A stretch of DNA of 64,000 nt from Nelumbo lutea (taxonomy: Eukaryota > Streptophyta > Magnoliopsida > Proteales > Nelumbonaceae). The stretch lies in the NCBI GenBank assembly GCA_022828595.1, contig JAKGHH010000006.1:11408633-11472632 (forward strand), read 5' to 3'. The position numbers and the translations under genes were made by a program. The notes under the pieces were generated by a model that was not told where the DNA came from, made no database searches, and saw only the letters and a program-made list of their open reading frames with translations. Of the stretch, positions 34,576 through 46,226 are shown piece after piece; the first letter of the stretch is position 1; each line of letters begins with the position of its first letter.

Positions 34576-35441
34576 TGATGGAGGACAATTTGGCCCGACC
34601 CTACAACTCGAGGACATGTGTACGTGACCTGGCTCGATGAACGACTCAGCCCGCCAACGCAACCATGACTCGTCGAGCTCAACACTGGCCACTCGGCGAG
34701 TTAAGTGACTCGCCGAGGACCAACACCTGGGTAACCTGGGTTCCCGCCTAGCACAAAGGGCCCGAGCTCCCCTCGAAAGGCCCTGAGCTTTCCTTTCCCA
34801 GGGAGGGAATGACCTGACACTTCGACTAAGTACCCTAGGGGAGGGACAACCGGAGCAGCGCTGCCTTCAATTCGGGCATCCCGACACTTCGATGTTGAGA
34901 CAATCCTGTCCCAAGCAGCACGGCAATCGGCAGCTTGGTAAGCTGCGAGGAGGAGGACCAGCCTAACACCTGTGTTTGACAGACCCGATGGTAGGGCTCT
35001 GATCCTTTGCCAGGCAGCGTTCCACCTACCAGGCGGCATTCCCCTTGCTAGGCGGCGTTCTCTTTGTCGTCTTCGAAAGGCTTGGCACGACTGACAGTTC
35101 TATACCTAGCAATGGCAGCTTACAATGGTTACCTGCACCTGCCATTCCTGCCCTGGCAATAACATCTAGAGCAGTGAAATTTGTGTCAGGTACGGCCAGA
35201 TCCTGGCATAAAAGGGTTCTAGCTCTTACGAGGAAGGGGATCAAGGTTTGAGCACTTTCAGCACTCTCATATCCTGACTTTTCTCTCTGAGATCCACTCT
35301 AGTTCTGACTTAATCATCGGAGTGTTCCCACCGGGATAACCCCCCGGGAACCTCTCTCTTCTTTCTCCTCTTAGGTGCCATTCGTCCCAGCCAGAAGCCA
35401 GCTTACAGTCAGTCGAGGAGTGCCCAGATCGTGCAGCATCA
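34576..35441 (+). repeat. 5' LTR of element 3
   Basis: An 866-bp LTR with ends TGATGGAGGACA...GCAGCATCA. GGCATAAAAGGGTTC at about 35205 is the likely TATA region. The primer-binding motif TTTGGCACTGTCTATGGGA follows at 35442. Confidence 0.9.
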
Positions 35442-35854
35442 TTTGGCACTGTCTATGGGAAATGCTTCAAAAGGCCTTCCTTTAATCTCTGCAAAAACCC
35501 CTTCCTTTTACCCATCGTCACCCATGGCTTCCTCTAGCAACTCCGAATGCTGGAACACCCCAGAGGAGCAACTCCAGCTACCCACCATTCGCGTTGGGCA
35601 GTTCACTGTCCCCCTCACTGCAGACGGAATCCCTAGCTTGAACGTGCCCGCCGCGACGATGCCCGTAACTGTCCCGCTGCCCCCCACGGTCGAGATGACC
35701 CCGCCGAACCCACCGCTCTCCATCTGGTGGCTAGCCAGGACCAATTTGAGAATTGATGCAGTGCATGAGGGCCATGCAGGCCCAGATGTAGCAATTCCAG
35801 CAGCTCCAGTTTCATCAGCAGCAGGTGTTGCACCAAGTATCCCAGTACCAGTAC

Positions 35855-35910
35855 TAGCAACAATTCCCTTCACTCCCTCCCCGACCTCCGCCTGTGCGGC
35901 CGACCAAGCC
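35855..35910 (+). repeat. Left copy of a 56-bp direct repeat flanking an insert in gag
   Basis: TAGCAACAATTCCCTTCACT begins this copy; 37862-37917 is the same 56 bp with two substitutions. It is far longer than a retrotransposon target duplication. Confidence 0.9.
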
Positions 35911-37861
35911 TGATGAAATCTCATTGAGATTTAGTTACATATGTGAAACTTAGTGAAATTTGATTATTAACCTTGACAATTAAGGAGCTGATTTATATAT
36001 GAATTAGGAGTGAAGGCTAGACTATGATGAAATTCATATTCTCCTTTCCTCGGATCTGATACATATCTTAAATGGTAATTTACAAGAATAAGAGTTGAGC
36101 ACTTACAAAAGTTCCCCGACTACTCAATGCATTTCTATCTTAAAAAGTTCACCAGGTAAATGGTGAGAACAGAAGGGGGAATGTTAAGTTTATGGCTGAT
36201 GTCTTTGCTTGAGGACAAGCAAAAGCTTAAGTGTGGGGGTATTTGATGAACTTACAATTTATCTATAATTTTTGAGGACTTTAGCATGGATTTTTATGCC
36301 GGTTTTATTAATTTTTGCCTTAATTTAGCTTAATGCTAAGAATAAGTTCAGGGATAATCAATCCAAGAAAAGGAAGGAAAAAGGCAAGAAAAGAATGTTC
36401 AAAAAGACCAATTTCAGTCCAGCCCGGTCGTGGAAGCAAGAGAGAGCACTTCGGCCCAAAAAGAGCAAGTGAATTCCTTGAGAAAACCCAAGAAAATAAA
36501 GCCTAGCTATGAGTAGAATTCGGCCCAGCAATGAAGGCCCATTTTTAGCCCAAATAACAGCCTAGAGTGTAGCCCACATGAACTCAAAAGCAAGCTAAGA
36601 TGTAGCCCAAATAGCAGCCCAAAGGGAGCTAGGGGCGGCAACTCCTAGATGTTTCTTGAAGAGAAGGAGGGAGCACTCTAGAAGGTTCATGAGGGGTGTA
36701 ATACACCCCATTCTAGAGGCTTCAAGAAGGGGCAAGAGCCCCCTTGAAAAACTATATAAGGAGGCCTCTAGGAGGGGAGAAAGTTGTTCAATTGCTTGAG
36801 AGGAAGGCTCTCCCACTCTTAGAGGTTCGGCCACCTTGAGAGAAGAGAAGAGAAGAAGGCTAGGCGCAAGGAAGAAGAAGAAGAAGGGCTGAAGGAAGTT
36901 CAAGACAAGCAAGTTAGAAGAAGAAGGTGAGTTTGAATTGAGGGATTGTGATTCAAAGATTTTTTGTAATAAATCATTTGTAGTTTCATTCTCTTTTGAT
37001 TTGAATTCAGTTTTTTAGTTATATGTTCTTTCTTCTTTCTCCTTGTTTCCATTCTTCCTTGATGTATTTCAGCTTGTAAAATTTCAGTTCAGCAATCTAA
37101 TTCTTTTTGATTCGTTCAAATGGTCATGCATTGTACTTGAAGTTTCTTGAATAAGGGTGTGATTACAGATCAATTCGGCCAACTAACCTTCAAAACTCAG
37201 ATCTGAATTCTCAGATATGAGATTGCAAGATCTGAATTGCTTGAAAGAGAATTCAGATCTGCAAATTTCAGATTGGGCGAATTAATCTACAGCTTGGAAT
37301 TCCTAGAGTGCTTGAGAGAGACTCTAAGAATTCAGATCTACTATTCAAGAACTGAATTGAGTGCAAGGTTAGAGATAACTTGCACAATTCAGTTGGTGAT
37401 CAATTCAGATTTGAATTGATGCCTTAGAAGTGTTTGAAGAAATGCATGCATGGGGATTAGATTCTTGCTAGAGATAGAAGAACCGTCACTCATGCATAGG
37501 ATGAACATGCGCTTGAGAGAGGCTGTTCATGACCTTGGGGTTTCACCGAACTAAGGCTCAATCATGATTCATTCGAATGATCCAAATTGATAGATTGCTG
37601 AATTCTGAGATTGACATTTACTACTTACTCTTCTAACCTGATTTGAAGGCAATTGGACCAATGATTTAGATAGATTTTAATTTAGGATTTCTTAGCTTTC
37701 ATTAGAGTTTTGATTTATTTGTTGATCAGATAAGAAGTGCTCAATTTAGTATTGGTAATTGTTTCCTAAATCCTCGTGGGAACGATACTTCATTCACTAC
37801 TTTATTACTTGAACGGCTAGTGCACTTGCTAGTGTCACAATGAGACATCCTAGGGGGATCA
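35911..37861 (+). mobile_element. 3' fragment of another LTR retrotransposon inside element 3 gag
   Basis: The first 333 bp look like the 3' internal end of an LTR element and finish with a polypurine tract (AAGTGTGGGGGTATT, about 36229-36243). A probable LTR of 1596 bp follows (36244-37839, TGATGAAC...GTCACA). It contains ACTATATAAGG near 36755, a good TATA box. After it come 22 bp of unassigned sequence (37840-37861) and then the second copy of the 56-bp repeat. The 5' part and coding region of the donor are missing, so this is a captured fragment and not a complete insertion. Confidence 0.65.
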
Positions 37862-37917
37862 TAGCAACAATTCCCTTCACTCCCTCCCCGACCTCCGCGT
37901 GTGCGGCCAACCAAGCC
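37862..37917 (+). repeat. Right copy of the 56-bp direct repeat
   Basis: This copies 35855-35910 with two mismatches. Gag sequence continues directly after it (TCAGCACCTCG). Confidence 0.9.
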
Positions 37918-39330
37918 TCAGCACCTCGATGAACTTTCCCCTCTCCAGGGAGAGGTGTCGGCATCATCCCATGGAGGGAAGGAAAAACTCCCTACCCCCA
38001 CCGCGCAGCCCACAGTCAGGTCGAGGGCGTCCTAGTCGGTTAGGCTAGTGTCACCCCAGCATTCACAGTCCAAGCCTCCGCTCGCGGAGAGCAGGTTCGA
38101 GATGCCAGCCGACGGTCTGGAGCAAGGCCCTTCTATCCGCGGCTACCGATAGCCAGCCCTGCCCCACTCCGAGCCCATCGAGCTCATTAATACAGAGGCC
38201 AACAGTGCCAACACCGGGCCAACCAAGAAGCAGCGGAGACGCCGCCGAGCTCGCTGAGCTACTACCACCTGTGATCTACCCGAGCCCAAGGGTAGGATAG
38301 AAATAAACTCGGGAGAGGTAAGAGCTACACCGCTTCTCTCAGTCCCCTCCCCCTGTTCGCGGATCTCCTCGCAGTCCCCATGCCTAGGGACTTGAAGCTC
38401 TCGCCATTGGATAAGTATGACGGGTCCTTTGACCCCAATGACCATGTCGACGCCTTCCAATCCCAGATGCACCTGGCCAGGGCAAGTGAATCTTGCATGT
38501 GTGAGGCCTTCTCCACTACCTTCAAGGGAGTGGCCCGCACCTGGTACCGGAACCTCTCACCGGGCTCAATAAGGAGCTGGGCACAGTTCGTGAAGGTGTT
38601 CACCTCCCACTTTGTCACCAGTAAGAGATTTCCGAGGACCCAAGAAAGCCTCCTCAGCATAATCCAAAGGGATGGGGAGTCCATTTGGAACTGCACCAAG
38701 TGGTTTAACGACGCTTGCCTACAAATACCCAACCTGAACCCCGTAGTTCGGCTTACCGTGGCCAAACGAGGTATCACTCACAAAGAGTTCAGATGGCATG
38801 TGGTTGTCAACCAACCCAAGACAGTGACCGAGTTCTTCGAGCTCGTGGATCGGTTCATAGGAACAGAGGAGATTAACCCGAAAGGTGAGCATGCTCTCGA
38901 AAAGAGAAAAAGGGAACTGGAACCCCTGGCTCTCAGCCACCATATTAAAAGGAGGGATCAAGCTCGAGGGGCACAACCAGCTCAGCCTTTCCGAGCTCCG
39001 ACAGCAGAAAGAGTGTTTACACCCCTCATCACGAAGCAGGCCGAGATCCTCATGGCGATCAAGGATGCCCCATATGTAAAGTGGCCACCTCGGCTCAAGG
39101 CTAACCCCAATGTCAGGAACAAAAACTTGTATTGTAGTTTCCACAGAGACCACGGTCATAACACCGAGAATTGTAATAACCTCCACAACGAGATAGAAGA
39201 ACTCATCCGTCGTGGATATTTAAGAAATTTTGTACGAAGTGAAGTAATAATAATAAAGCAGGTTGGCATGGGGAGCATAGCAAAGACACCCCCGAGTCTA
39301 GCAGACAGGCGGAGCAACCGCAGAGACAAC

Positions 39331-39980
39331 CCCTGGATGAGAGACCTGTCCGAGGTTCTATCCATGTAATTGTTGGAGAATCCATTGTCGCGGGCTGCAC
39401 TTCGGTAGCGGCTCGGTCATCGGCTCACGAGGTTGCCAGAGAAGAGCTAAAACCCTCAAAGCAGCCAAAGGCAGGGGAGCCGATCTTCTTCACCGAGGAC
39501 GATACACGAGGGGTGCATTACCCCCACGATGACGTGCTCGTCATCAGGGTCAAGATCAATGACTTTGAAGTCAAGCGTGTCCTGGTGGATTCCGTTAGTT
39601 CAGCAGACATCCTCTTCAAAGAAGCCTTCGATTAACTTCAAATCCCAGAAGGCGACCTGAAGCCCGCGAACACCCCACTAGTAGGATTCAACGGCGAGAA
39701 AGTCAGGCCTTTGGGAAGAGTCACTGTGCCAGTGGAGATCGGTACCTGGACCAGTGTGGTAAGGCTCAACCATGAGTTCCTGGTGGTTGCGACCCCCTCC
39801 CCCTACAACGCGATAGTGGGCCGGCCCATCACACACGTCCTGCAAGTGGTAGTCTCCACCTACCACCTAGCAATGGAGTTCCCTACGGACTTTGGAATCG
39901 GAGTGACGCGAGGCGATCAACTTGAGTCCCGCAAATGCTGCATAGCTGTTCTCAAAGGAAAGGCCAAGGCAGCCTCGAGC
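39331..39980 (+). pseudogene. Element 3 protease region
   Basis: Homologous to 2938-3699. The active-site block reads VLVDSVSSADILFKEAF, so DSG has become DSV, followed by a TAA where element 1 has a Lys codon. The downstream part (39711-39980) is open and includes GRVTVPVEIGTWTS and GRPITHVLQVVVSTYH. It ends near a TAG in the linker. Confidence 0.8.
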
Positions 39981-40106
39981 TAGGGCACCCCGTAGAGCAG
40001 TTCGCTGAGCGGGCCACACCGGCCAAGGACCACCCCCATCCCAACCTCGATAGAGGATCCGACGCGGGTACTCCAAATCGACGCTTCTATAGACGAGCCC
40101 CTGCGG

Positions 40107-41430
40107 TCCCAACTGGTAAGCTTCTTACTTAGAAATTTATACGTTTTTGCATGGTCGGCGACAGAAATGCCTGACATAGTCCCCGACATTATCACTCACA
40201 GGCTTAACACCGATCCTTTAGTTAGGCCCATTAAACAAAGGAAACGCAACCTAGCCCTAGAGCGATGGAAGGCAATCGATGAGGAGGTTAGGAAGCTCCT
40301 TGCAGCCAATTTTATCAGGGAAGTCCATTACCCGAGCTGGGTGGCCAACCCCATTCTAGTGAAAAAGTCTAATGGTAAGTGGCGCATGTGCGTCGATTAC
40401 ACCAACCTGAACCGGGCTTGCCTGAAGGACTGCTTCCCACTTCCCAGGATCGACCACCTAGTGGACGCGACCTCGTGGCACAAGTTGCTAAGCTTCCTGG
40501 ACGCCTATTCAGGCTATAACCAAATAAAAATGGACCCAACTGACGAAGAGAAGACCGCCTTCATAACCGAGTTTGGCCTGTACTGCTACAAGGTCATGCC
40601 CTTCGGGCTGAAGAACGCTGGGAATACTTTTCAGAGGCTTGTAAATAAGCTGTCCGAGCCCCTCATTGGTGCAAAAGTAGAATGTTATGTAGACGACATG
40701 GTCTTCAAAACCCAACTCTCACATGAATTAATACAAGATTTACAATCAGTCTTTGAAATCTTACGTAGATTTAATATGAAACTAAATCCGAACAAGTGTG
40801 TCTTCAGTGCCACCTTGGGAAAATTCCTAGGGTACATCATCAACCAGCGAGGCATCGAGGCCAACTCGGACAAAATCAAGGCCATCCTAGAAATGAAACC
40901 ACCCCAAAAGTTAAAAGAGATTCAGAGACTGAACGACCAGTTGGCCATCCTGAGTCGCTTCTTATCCAAGTCCGCAGATCACTGTCTGCCCTTCTTTAAG
41001 GCCACGAAAAGCAAGGGCTTTGAATGGACCGAAGAGTGCCGGCTCGCGTTCGACGAGCTCAAAGAGCACCTCGCCAACATCCTGGTCTTGACCCGACCCA
41101 AAGTGGGTGACGTACTGGAACTATACCTCTTGGCGAGCGATGAGGTAGTCAGCTCAATATTAATAAGAGAAGTAGATCGAGTCCAACGACCCGTCTATTA
41201 TGTTAGTAAAGTGTTGTAGGGAGCGGAGATGAGGTATCCAGAGATAGAGAAGTTAGCCTATGCACTGGTTATAGCAGCCCGAAAGCTCCGCCCCTACTTC
41301 TAGGCCCACACCATCGTTGTCCTTACTAATGAACCTCTGAGGCAAGTTTTACTCAAGCCCGAGGTCTCGAGGAGGTTGACAAAGTGGGCCATCGAGCTCA
41401 GCGAGTACGAGCTCCAGTATAAACCGTGAA
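40107..41430 (+). pseudogene. pol: Element 3 reverse transcriptase and native RNase H
   Basis: A 350-codon open frame (40167-41219) covers most of RT: RMCVDYTNLNRACLKDCF, LLSFLDAYSGYNQIKMD, the catalytic YVDDM at about 40686-40700, and FLGYIINQRGIEA. RNase H begins with LLASDEVVSSILIREVD. A TAG at about 41217 in YYVSKVL.GAE and another in PYF.AHT replace CAG codons of element 1. The domain continues to KWAIELSEYELQY near 41425. It is the longest RT frame of the three Tat copies. Confidence 0.88.
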
Positions 41431-41604
41431 CCGCTATCAAAGCTCAGGCCTTGGTAGACTTTGTTGCAGAATGTACTTTCAGCTCCGAAGTCCCCAGGTC
41501 GGGAGAGCCTGAAGCCCCCGAACCGGCCAAATCCGAGCACCGTGAAGTAGCAACCAGCAAGGCATCTCTTCTAGTTAGGCAGAGCCCGAACTGGGATGAT
41601 GAGC

Positions 41605-41973
41605 TAAGATTGAAGTCCCTCCGCTAAGACTCAAAGCGTATGAAGAAAGAGCAAATGAGGACGAGCTACGCATCAACCTCGACCTGATAGATGAAGTACA
41701 GGACCTCGCATACATCAGGACCGTGGCCTATCAACAAAGGATAGCTCGGTATTATAACGCCAGGGTAAAAAAGTGAAATCTCTGTGTTTGCGACCTGGTG
41801 CTCCGTAAGATTATGGTATGTGAGCCTGGCGTCGGTAAGCTCGGTCCAAATTGGGAAGGACCCTACCGAATACAACGAACACTCGGAGAAGGGACATACG
41901 AGCTCAAAACTCTAGAGGGGAAATGGGTACCTCAGGCATGGAATATTATCAACCTAAGACAATATTACCCATA
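41605..41973 (+). pseudogene. Element 3 integrase C-terminal remnant
   Basis: The sequence jumps at about 41605 from the linker after RNase H directly to the segment that in element 1 starts at 6541 (GATTGAAGTCCC). The aRNH domain and the zinc-binding and catalytic parts of integrase, about 1.3 kb, are absent. What remains is the C-terminal domain (YIRTVAYQQRIARYYNARVK; VGKLGPNWEGPYR; NIINLRQYYP) with stops. Confidence 0.8.
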
Positions 41974-42439
41974 GACCACCGACCCAAGCGGATCACGAGT
42001 TACTCCCTATAACCTAAGGGCCAGCAAGCCGGGTTGACAACGACCTCGGTGCCATGAATAACCCTACCACCTCATTTGTGAAATCTTAGCATACCGAGAA
42101 TCGAAGCCACCTCGAGCACGGTTGGTACGTGCCTTACTTCACATACCTCGGCACACGCTGAAATCTTATGAACACCCCTATTAAGCACAAGAAAACAGTT
42201 CGGGGTGGTGGTGGTGAGGAGACACCCACCCCAGAAGCCAACTTCACTATACAAATACTTAACTGAATACATACTCCCACTACATAAACACCCCTACTAA
42301 GTACCGAGGAACAGTTCGGAGTGACAGTAGTGAGAGAACACCCGCATATGAGGTCTGGCTTAGCAGCCTAAATAGCTCGAGATAGGACAACTACTTTGGC
42401 AAGAAAACATGTCACACAGACACTTAGCAAAATATACAT

Positions 42440-42445
42440 TTTATT
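42440..42445 (-). terminator. Possible polyadenylation signal of the element 3 antisense gene
   Basis: The minus strand reads AATAAA here, about 100 bp past the stop codon of the antisense gene at 42544. Confidence 0.45.
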
Positions 42446-42543
42446 ACAGAATGCCTCAAGGTAATTTACAAATTCCCATTCCTGAAACCACCAAAAAAGA
42501 GAGAGAGACCAAGCTCGCAGGCCCAGAATACAAGGAGTGCTAA

Positions 42544-44457
42544 CTATTTGGGAGGATCATCAGCCTTACTCGGGGCCTCTTCAGGGGTCTCCTCGGAAGA
42601 ATCGGTCAAGTCAGTAGTGTCAACCTCCCTGTTGCCTCCATCATCTTCAGAGTCTGGATCATCCGCGGCTTGGCGTGCCATGCCATCCGTAATGTTGTAA
42701 GAAGTGAAGGCACTTATGTCCAGATTTGGGTAGGCGTGCCTTATCCACCACCGGTCGAGCTTGAATACCCTATGGTAGGCCTTTGACATTATATTATCAA
42801 ACCTCAACGACTTGACATAGTCGATGACGGCCTGAACCTTGGCCCGCTCCAGAGCGTCGTCGAAGATCTCCGTCTTCTCCTTGATATCGGCCTTAAGAAA
42901 CTCCACCTCGTGCTCCAAGGCCCCCTTTGTTTCCTTGAGCCCTTGTATCTCGAGCTGCAAAGCCCCCTGCGCCACCTTGAGGCTTTCCACCTCGAGTTTC
43001 AGGGCTTCCTGACCAACTCGGAGCCCGTTCACCTCAGCCTTTAGCCTATCTTGTTCATGGGCCAGCCCCTCTTTCTCTAATGCCAGGGCATCATTCAAGC
43101 TTCTCTGAGCAACGACAACACTCTCCAACTGATGGATCTTGTCCTAGGCTGCCTTCAGCTCAGTGTGAGCCACACGGGACGACTCCTCAGCGGCCAAAGC
43201 ATGCCTCAGGTGTTTGTCAGATTGGAAGGTCAAGTCATGCACGATAGTGTTTGCCTGACATAAGAAAGATAGTCAGTGCCAAAAAAAAAAAAAAGAGAAA
43301 GAGCCAAAACAGTGGCTCTCGGAAAATGGACTCACCACCATAGTGTGGATTACAGCACAGGCCCCGAGCTAGCCCGAGGAGAGCTCAGCCCAATTCACAA
43401 CCTCCGCAGTGATAACCGCCCTCTTACTTCCATCGAGGCTGACTTGGGGATCCAAGATGGACTCCTCCTCCTCTCTAGTCCCCAAACTGGATGCTGCCGC
43501 ATCTGCAGCACGATGAGTCGAATCTTTGGAGACCTCGATAGCCGCTTCAGCAGAGCTCGGAGCTTCGGTGGCAGCCTCGGCTGGTTCGGCAACCAACCCC
43601 TCCTTAGCCTCAGTCTCTTGAGGCAGAAAATCATCATCCAGGTCTATCACTTGAGGGGCATTGGAGGACTCGGGCTCAGGGGTGGTGGCCCGGGGGTGGT
43701 CGGGCTCGAGGGTGGGGGCCCTCGGCGACTCCACATGAGCCTTCTTGGCAGCCCGCTTCTTCCTCTTCTTCATGTGGTGGAGGAGCCTAGGACCAGTAAT
43801 TCTCTCTTCTTCATCCATAGGACCTACAACAAAGCTGGCGTCAGTAAACTCAAAGATACTAGGTGGATAAAAGCAAAACAAAAGATAGAAATAGACTTGC
43901 CCGGGCTCAAACCGGCCTGAACAAGCTTCTCTTCGGTGATGTAGTCCCGATGATTGAACTCAGCCTAAGCCCATGAGTGGAAGGTCTCCCACGTCTGCTG
44001 ATTAAGGGCAATGCTGGTAGCCTGGGTGGCCACCCTCCAGTTAGTGAGGAAGGGCCACCCTGCGCTGGCCCAGACTACAAAATAATCCCATTTTCAGGCC
44101 GGGACCTTGCTCGGGAACTTATGTTGCATCTTGAAGCCTTGGCGAGAAGACAAGTAGTAGACCTTCCCATGCTCGGGAGGAGCGCTAGAGGCGCTCTTTT
44201 TTATTAACAGTATGGAGCAGAGTATGTCCGCGTCCAAAGGGAACCGGCATTCGTGACAAAGGGAGATGGTTCCAACCAAGTTCCAATTGGAATTGGGGTG
44301 AAGCTGATCCAGCATGATGCTGAAATGCCCCAACACCTCAGGGATAAGGTGGTGAAGAGGGAGACGAAGCCCACCGATGAGTTGTTCCTTGAAGATCATG
44401 ATCTTACCTGGATCATGCTCCCAAGGAAAATTGCCGGTAGGAAGGCTGTAATAGTAC
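42544..44457 (-). pseudogene. Antisense accessory gene of element 3 (PF04195-like plus coiled coil)
   Basis: Minus-strand homologue of 21378-19339. Block B (44457 to 43901) contains FKEQLIGGLRLPLHHLIPEV, GKVYYLSSRQGFKMQHKFPS and, after a stop, WDYFVVWASAGWPF; its 5' end is cut off at the LTR junction. A probable intron 43900-43824 has a GC donor (GCAAGT) and TTGTTGTAG acceptor. Block C (43823-43336) is basic (MKKRKKRAAKKAHVES) then acidic and Pro/Ala/Glu-rich, with a TAG near its end. A GT-AG intron is 43335-43255. Block D (43254-42544) has a TAG, then a long coiled coil (LEVESLKVAQGALQLEIQGL), KLDRWWIRHAYPNLDISAF and an acidic Asp/Glu tail. The splice site before block D is at the same place as in element 2. 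Confidence 0.68.
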
Positions 44458-45140
44458 CCGCCTAGCACAAAGGGCCCGAGCTCCCCTCGAAAGGCCCTGG
44501 GCTTTCCTTTCCCAGGGAGGGAATGACCTGACACTTCGGTTAAGTACCCTAGGGGAGGGACAACTGGAGCAGCGCTGCCTCCAATCCGGGCATCCCGACA
44601 CTTCGGTGTCGGGACAATCCCGTCCCAAGCAGCTCGGTAAGTTGCGAGGAGGAGGACCGGTGTGACACCCGTGTTTGATAGACCCAATGACAGGGCTCTA
44701 ATCCTTTGCCAGGCGTTGTTCCGCCTGCCAGGCGACATTCCCCCTGCCAAGCGGCATTCTCTTTTCCATCTCTGAAAGGCTTGGCACGACTGACAGTTTC
44801 GTACCCGGCAATGGCAGCTTACAATGGTTACCTATGCCTGCCATTCCTGCCCCAGCAATAACGTCTAGAGCAGTGGTAGTTGTGTTAGGTACAGCCAGAT
44901 CCCGGCATAAAAGGGTTCTAGCTCTTACGAGGAAGGGGATCAAGGTTTGAGCAGTTTCAGCACTCTCAAGTCCTGACTTTTCTCTCTGAGATCCACTCTA
45001 GTTCTGACTTAATCATCGGAGTGTTCCCACCAGGATAACCCCCCGGGAACCTCTCTCTTCTTTCTCCTCTCAGGTGTCATTCGTCCCAACCAGAAGCCAG
45101 CTTACAGTCAGTCGAGGAGTGCCCAGATCATGCAGCATCA
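44457..45140 (+). repeat. 3' LTR of element 3, missing its first 167 bp
   Basis: It matches 34743-35441 of the 5' LTR and ends GCAGCATCA before AAGCC. The first 167 bp of the LTR, the polypurine tract and the promoter half of the antisense gene are deleted. The junction is within CCCG at 44457-44460. Confidence 0.88.
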
Positions 45141-45145
45141 AAGCC

Positions 45146-46226
45146 AAATGTGCAAACCTGGTAAACATTATCTAATGTGATAAAATTTACCAAAATGGAC
45201 TTAAAATGACAATTCTTAATATAAAGTTATGCAAAAGCCATTGCAAACAAGTAATATCATTTGATAATAAAGGAATATGTTGGTTTGTTTTATTAGACTG
45301 TGATATAGGTTATTTGGAGAAACAATTATAAGATTTAACCATCTGCTTCTATGGGTGTTAGTATGGGATCTATAACATTGAAATTGGGCTTTTAGATTTA
45401 TTTCTTCTTTGTGTGATGCTTATCACCTTCCTAATGTATTCATTTTTTGTCTTAAATGTTATCTTAATCTTAAAAAAAAAATATATCTTAATCTCCCTAG
45501 GTAGATATGGGGCCAAATGTGTCAACCTGGTAAGCATAAATTAACTTCATAATAATTTACCAAGATGGAATTAAAATGATAATTTTAAATATAAATGCAT
45601 CAAAAGCCATTGCAAATAAATAATATTATTTGAAAATAAAGAAATATGTTGGTTTATTTTATTGAATTGTGATATATGTTGTTTGGAGAAAAGAATATAA
45701 GAGTTGGTATTTTGGTTGTAGGGGTATTAATATGAAACCTGTGGGATCATTGTTGGGCTCTTGGGTTTATTTCCTCTTTGGGTAATGCCTTATCACTTTC
45801 TAATGCATTCTTTTTCTTAATGAATTTTATATTATTCTTCAATAAAAAATATCTTAATGGCCCCATGGCAGATATGAGGCCATATGTGCCAACCTGGTAA
45901 ACATCAATTAACTTGGTAAAACTTTACTAAGATGATCTTTAAATGACAATTTTAAATATAATGACATTCAAAAGCCATTACAAATATGTAATATTATTTG
46001 ACAATAAAGGAATATCTTGGTTTATTTTATTGGACTGTAATAGAGGTTATTTGGAAAAAATATTAAAAGATTTTGCCATTTAAGGGGTATTAATATAGGA
46101 CTTGTGGGATCATTGTTGGGCTTTTAGGTTTATTTCCGCTTGGGTGATGTCTTATTACCATCCTAATGTATTTTTTCCTAATAAATTTTAACTTATTTTC
46201 AAAATAAAATATCTTAATGGCCCACT
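45146..46226 (+). repeat. Tandem array of about 365-bp monomers, middle part
   Basis: Continuation of the array interrupted by element 3. Anchors at 45505 and 45872 give a 367-bp spacing. The monomer phase is continuous across the element if one target-site copy is removed. Confidence 0.83.

Larger units (their letters stand above)
35524..39330 (+). pseudogene. gag: Element 3 gag, split by an insertion
   Basis: The N-terminal part starts MASSSNSECWNTPEEQL (35524) and is interrupted at 35911 by foreign LTR-type DNA. Gag resumes at 37862 after a 56-bp duplication. The core is one long open frame from 38380: PRDLKLSPLDKYDGSFDPND, ARTWYRNLSPGSIRSW, and a complete knuckle YCSFHRDHGHNTENC with all Cys/His residues. 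This is the best-preserved gag core of the three Tat elements in the window. A frameshift near 39260 leads into the linker before protease. Confidence 0.85.
34576..45140 (+). mobile_element. Tat-lineage retrotransposon with internal deletions and antisense gene (element 3)
   Basis: It is inserted in the 365-bp array; GAGCC and AAGCC on its two sides are a 5-bp target duplication with one mismatch. The 5' LTR is 34576-35441. Gag is split by a 1951-bp insert. Protease, RT and native RNase H follow; aRNH and most of integrase are deleted at about 41605. An antisense accessory gene (44457-42544) runs directly into a 5'-truncated 3' LTR (44457-45140), so the polypurine tract is gone. It is related to element 1 by LTR sequence and to element 2 by the antisense gene. 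It is non-autonomous as it stands. Confidence 0.9.

Noticed and set aside
35431..35924. Overlapping open frames on both strands near the element 3 gag start
   Set aside because: Only the plus-strand frame from 35524 matches the MASSS gag start of the other elements; the others are shadows in a GC-rich region.
16456..37861. The two 1951-bp inserts (16456-18406 and 35911-37861) as copies of one element
   Set aside because: The equal length is coincidence; their sequences and ends are different.
43276..43920. A 214-codon plus-strand open frame in element 3
   Set aside because: It lies opposite blocks B-C of the accessory gene and across an intron; its Gly/Leu-rich composition is that of a shadow frame.
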